A DNA stretch of 8,670 nt from Thermoplasmata archaeon. GTDB taxonomy: Archaea > Thermoplasmatota > Thermoplasmata > Thermoplasmatales > Thermoplasmataceae. Of this stretch, positions 6,984 through 8,670 are shown in pieces. A program made the position numbers and the translations under genes. Within the stretch, counting starts at the first letter, position 1. Each line of letters opens with the position of its first letter. The stretch is taken from the NCBI GenBank assembly GCA_021797385.1, contig JAJZZW010000075.1, forward strand, positions 1 through 8,670, in the 5' to 3' direction. The notes below the pieces were generated by a model that did no database searches, was not told where the DNA came from, and saw only the letters and a list, made by a program, of their open reading frames with translations.

Positions 6984-7721
6984 TATTTCCTTAATTATCT
7001 GTTTTACTCTACCCTTTGACCCATGGGAGTCCATTAAAAATCCCTTACAGGCTGGTGTTTTTTTAATAGCATTTTCTATTTCGTCCTTCTGTATGAATTC
7101 ATGAACATATTTTGGTATGATATGCCCTATATTTATATTATTTTTAAAAAAATAATCGCTTATCTTGGGTGAGTAATGTCCTCCGCCAATACCCACATAA
7201 CTACTATACTTCATGGGTTCTCCCATTATTATTGAATTTACCATGATTTCTTGAATGTCCTCTCTTCCCCATTCATTTTCAGTGGTTCCTATTTCAATAA
7301 AGAATGAGGGCTTTTCCAGATATGGGCCATGATGTGTTGCTTCAAACGTCACCTCAAAATCATTTCCATTGTAGTTGTTTTTTATATATCTTAACGAAGC
7401 ACCCATTCTTTCAGGATTGCTTGGAACAATTTCATTGTCATAACCACCAAGTTCGGCCTTCCTGAAATTTCCTATTGGATGCACTGTAAGAGATTTTACA
7501 TCCGCCCTTGATGAATGCTTCGATAAAAATATCACCGAATCGACATCTCCATTGATATTTTTCATGTCCTCATATATGTGCAGATTATCTATCATCTGTA
7601 ACCTGAAATTTTTATATTCATAAATATTATCATTAACATCTTTAAAATTAAATATTTCCAGCAATTTATTTGACATTGACATGCTTGCTTTATCTTTTCT
7701 GGATGCAATTAATAAAATCAT
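6948..7721 (-). CDS. dtdA: D-aminoacyl-tRNA deacylase, archaeal/plant type
   Basis: Hydrolyses the ester bond of D-aminoacyl-tRNAs, releasing the D-amino acid and recycling the tRNA; a cytosolic, zinc-dependent proofreading enzyme (DtdA/DTD2, GEK1 family). In the 257-residue product starting at ATG 7721, family signatures are IASRKDKAS (5-13) at the N-terminus, FLSKHSSRADVKSLTVHPIGN (65-85 region), the ATHHGP motif (128-133), EIGTTENEWG (143-152), GIGGGHYSP (177-185), GHIIPKY (199-205) and SHGSKGR (232-238). Length is normal. I moved the start from GTG 7739 to ATG 7721 because the family begins with a hydrophobic strand right before SRKD, and because a TATA box lies 25 nt before this ATG. It stands alone, in the same orientation as the operon beyond the zinc-ribbon remnant. 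Its presence shows that the cell must cope with D-amino acids charged on tRNA, which fits the operon next door, although the family is widespread in archaea. Confidence 0.93.
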   Translation of the reverse strand: MILLIASRKDKASMSMSNKLLEIFNFKDVNDNIYEYKNFRLQMIDNLHIYEDMKNINGDVDSVIFLSKHSSRADVKSLTVHPIGNFRKAELGGYDNEIVPSNPERMGASLRYIKNNYNGNDFEVTFEATHHGPYLEKPSFFIEIGTTENEWGREDIQEIMVNSIIMGEPMKYSSYVGIGGGHYSPKISDYFFKNNINIGHIIPKYVHEFIQKDEIENAIKKTPACKGFLMDSHGSKGRVKQIIKEISESYGLEIITI

Positions 7722-7742
7722 AAGTACCTTATAAAACACATA

Positions 7743-7750
7743 TATTATAA
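7743..7750 (-). promoter_or_regulatory. TATA box of the D-aminoacyl-tRNA deacylase gene
   Basis: TTATAATA on the minus strand is centred 25-26 nt before ATG 7721, predicting a leaderless transcript. An AAGGT sits 5 nt before the ATG but would lie upstream of the predicted transcript start. Confidence 0.5.
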
Positions 7751-7788
7751 TTTTTTTAATTTATTAATAAAATATTTACGACAATAAT

Positions 7789-7804
7789 ATTGGTAATTAC
7801 CAAT
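7789..7804. promoter_or_regulatory. 16-bp perfect palindrome, candidate operator
   Basis: ATTGGTAATTACCAAT is a perfect inverted repeat without a spacer, lying in the divergent intergenic region. It ends 12 nt before the TATA box of the rightward gene (7817-7824), and begins about 38 nt upstream of the TATA box of the leftward gene. The size and symmetry suit a winged-helix dimer of the Lrp/MarR kind, and the position suits activation or repression of the glycoprotein gene. No bound protein can be named from the sequence. Confidence 0.45.
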
Positions 7805-7816
7805 TAAATAGGTACA

Positions 7817-7824
7817 TTTAAATA
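7817..7824 (+). promoter_or_regulatory. TATA box of the surface-protein gene
   Basis: TTTAAATA is centred 25-26 nt before ATG 7846. An AGGAG at 7838-7842, three bases before the ATG, resembles a ribosome-binding site but would be outside the transcript if the usual TATA-to-start spacing holds, so leaderless and leadered readings compete here. Confidence 0.55.
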
Positions 7825-7845
7825 AAAAGATTTGACTAGGAGCTT

Positions 7846-8670
7846 ATGAAAACTAAAGCAGTAATAGCAATAATATTGGTTATTGTAATGGTTCTGTCTG
7901 TGGCGGCGATAGCCGTGGTAGACACTGGAAATCCAAATGCAACTGCATTTGGTGGATCGGGTAAAACTCAATTAAAGGGTATCAATTCCACAATAGGTTC
8001 CCATTTTAAAAATCAACATAATTACGGTGCAAAGTTAACATACAATTCTACATCAGGAAATATTACAGGAAAATACCTGAGAGCAATGTTTAAGAATGGA
8101 GTTTTTACAAATGTGGAATATAATTTAACATCAAAGGTAATGATATCAAGTATGTATGCAAATGGTTCGAGCATTTCTAGCTTTCCCCGTTCAGGGAGTT
8201 TTTCTGGTGCCAATATCATAGGAAGCATGTTTATATATCGTAATTCCTCTTCTTTCTTTGTAATGCATAACAATCCCGCAATTGAAAGCAGCATATTCGT
8301 TAATAACGGAACACTAACTCTTAACATACCTGTAAATGCAACAATATACAACACAACAAACAATGTTCAGGTAAATGCATCAGCAGAGTCAAACATGAAT
8401 TCCCAGGTAAACACAAGTTTGTTCAAATCCACATCGTCCAACAATATGATGTTTGGATTTAATCATAAAATAAATGCTGGAAGGAATATGATAATAATAG
8501 ATAACAATGGTACAATAATGATGCTATTCATTCACAATGGCAATTTTACAATACATAATCATATGATAAAAATAAGCAATAGTAAAGGTCCATTAATGGT
8601 TAACTTTGTTGTCCCACCTGGAATGCAAAATTTATCATCAAATCATACATTTGCCAAAAACGTAATTAAG
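7846..8670 (+). CDS. Secreted or membrane-anchored, heavily N-glycosylated protein, partial
   Basis: An ORF open from ATG 7846 to the window end (275 codons, no stop reached), so the C-terminus is missing. It starts with MKTK followed by a hydrophobic stretch (about 5-25, IIL..VVLS..AAIAVV type), a signal peptide or membrane anchor. The rest is rich in Asn, Ser, Thr and Ile with few charged residues, and contains 16 N-x-S/T sequons (Asn 31, 47, 67, 72, 93, 106, 133, 154, 164, 169, 177, 189, 221, 233, 262, 266), about one per 17 residues. It looks beta-rich and extracellular. I do not recognise a domain. Such composition is typical of exported, glycosylated proteins of wall-less Thermoplasmatales, whose cell surface is covered by glycoprotein. 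There is one Cys-free exported region throughout, consistent with an acidic exterior. Role could be structural surface protein, pilin-like or substrate-binding; undecided. Confidence 0.8.
   Translation, partial: MKTKAVIAIILVIVMVLSVAAIAVVDTGNPNATAFGGSGKTQLKGINSTIGSHFKNQHNYGAKLTYNSTSGNITGKYLRAMFKNGVFTNVEYNLTSKVMISSMYANGSSISSFPRSGSFSGANIIGSMFIYRNSSSFFVMHNNPAIESSIFVNNGTLTLNIPVNATIYNTTNNVQVNASAESNMNSQVNTSLFKSTSSNNMMFGFNHKINAGRNMIIIDNNGTIMMLFIHNGNFTIHNHMIKISNSKGPLMVNFVVPPGMQNLSSNHTFAKNVIK

Noticed and set aside
8022..8363. 113-codon minus-strand open frame near the right end
   Set aside because: It is antisense to the exported glycoprotein frame, which is open for 275 codons with a start, promoter and signal segment; the antisense frame shows no domain or start signal.
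1..8670. tRNA, rRNA or CRISPR array
   Set aside because: No cloverleaf-like segment with a TTCGA loop in a suitable context, no rRNA-like stretch and no regularly spaced direct repeats were seen on either strand.

Overview
The window looks like chromosome from an acidophilic archaeon of the order Thermoplasmatales (Ferroplasma, Acidiplasma, Picrophilus or Cuniculiplasma type). The evidence is AT-rich DNA with ATA, AGA and AAA codons preferred, archaeal TATA boxes about 25 nt upstream of start codons with almost no leader, and archaeal families (Tsr3, the DtdA/DTD2 type D-aminoacyl-tRNA deacylase, and a plasma-membrane type H+-ATPase without a regulatory tail). The placement comes from reading the sequence, not from a database search.

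Layout. Positions 1-506 hold no convincing gene. Near the left edge is the decayed right end of an IS200/IS605-type element: a perfect 8-bp hairpin next to a minus-strand frame resembling a TnpB tail. It is followed by a stretch of somewhat higher GC with only a doubtful 37-codon ORF. From 507 rightward on the plus strand come a P-type proton ATPase and the rRNA aminocarboxypropyltransferase Tsr3. Tsr3 converges tail to tail, with its stop codon overlapping, on a minus-strand operon of three tightly packed genes (transcribed 6754 to 3383): a fold-type II PLP enzyme of the threonine synthase family, a DUF1611 (DgcN-like) protein, and a PP-loop ATPase resembling the ATP-dependent glutamate epimerase MurL. 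Between this operon and the next gene lies a small zinc-ribbon ORF that appears frameshifted. Then come a minus-strand D-aminoacyl-tRNA deacylase and, divergent from it, a secreted or membrane-anchored protein with 16 N-glycosylation sequons that runs off the right end.

How the genes may work together. The most interesting part is the three-gene operon. DUF1611 proteins of the DgcN type act in D-glutamate catabolism in bacteria, normally beside an enolase-family epimerase (DgcA). Here the partner is MurL-like instead, in a lineage without peptidoglycan. A PLP enzyme is encoded in the same operon and a D-aminoacyl-tRNA proofreading enzyme is nearby. This suggests an undescribed archaeal route for making, racemising or clearing a D-amino acid or its N-acyl derivative. 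The family assignments rest on visible motifs; the pathway itself is inference.
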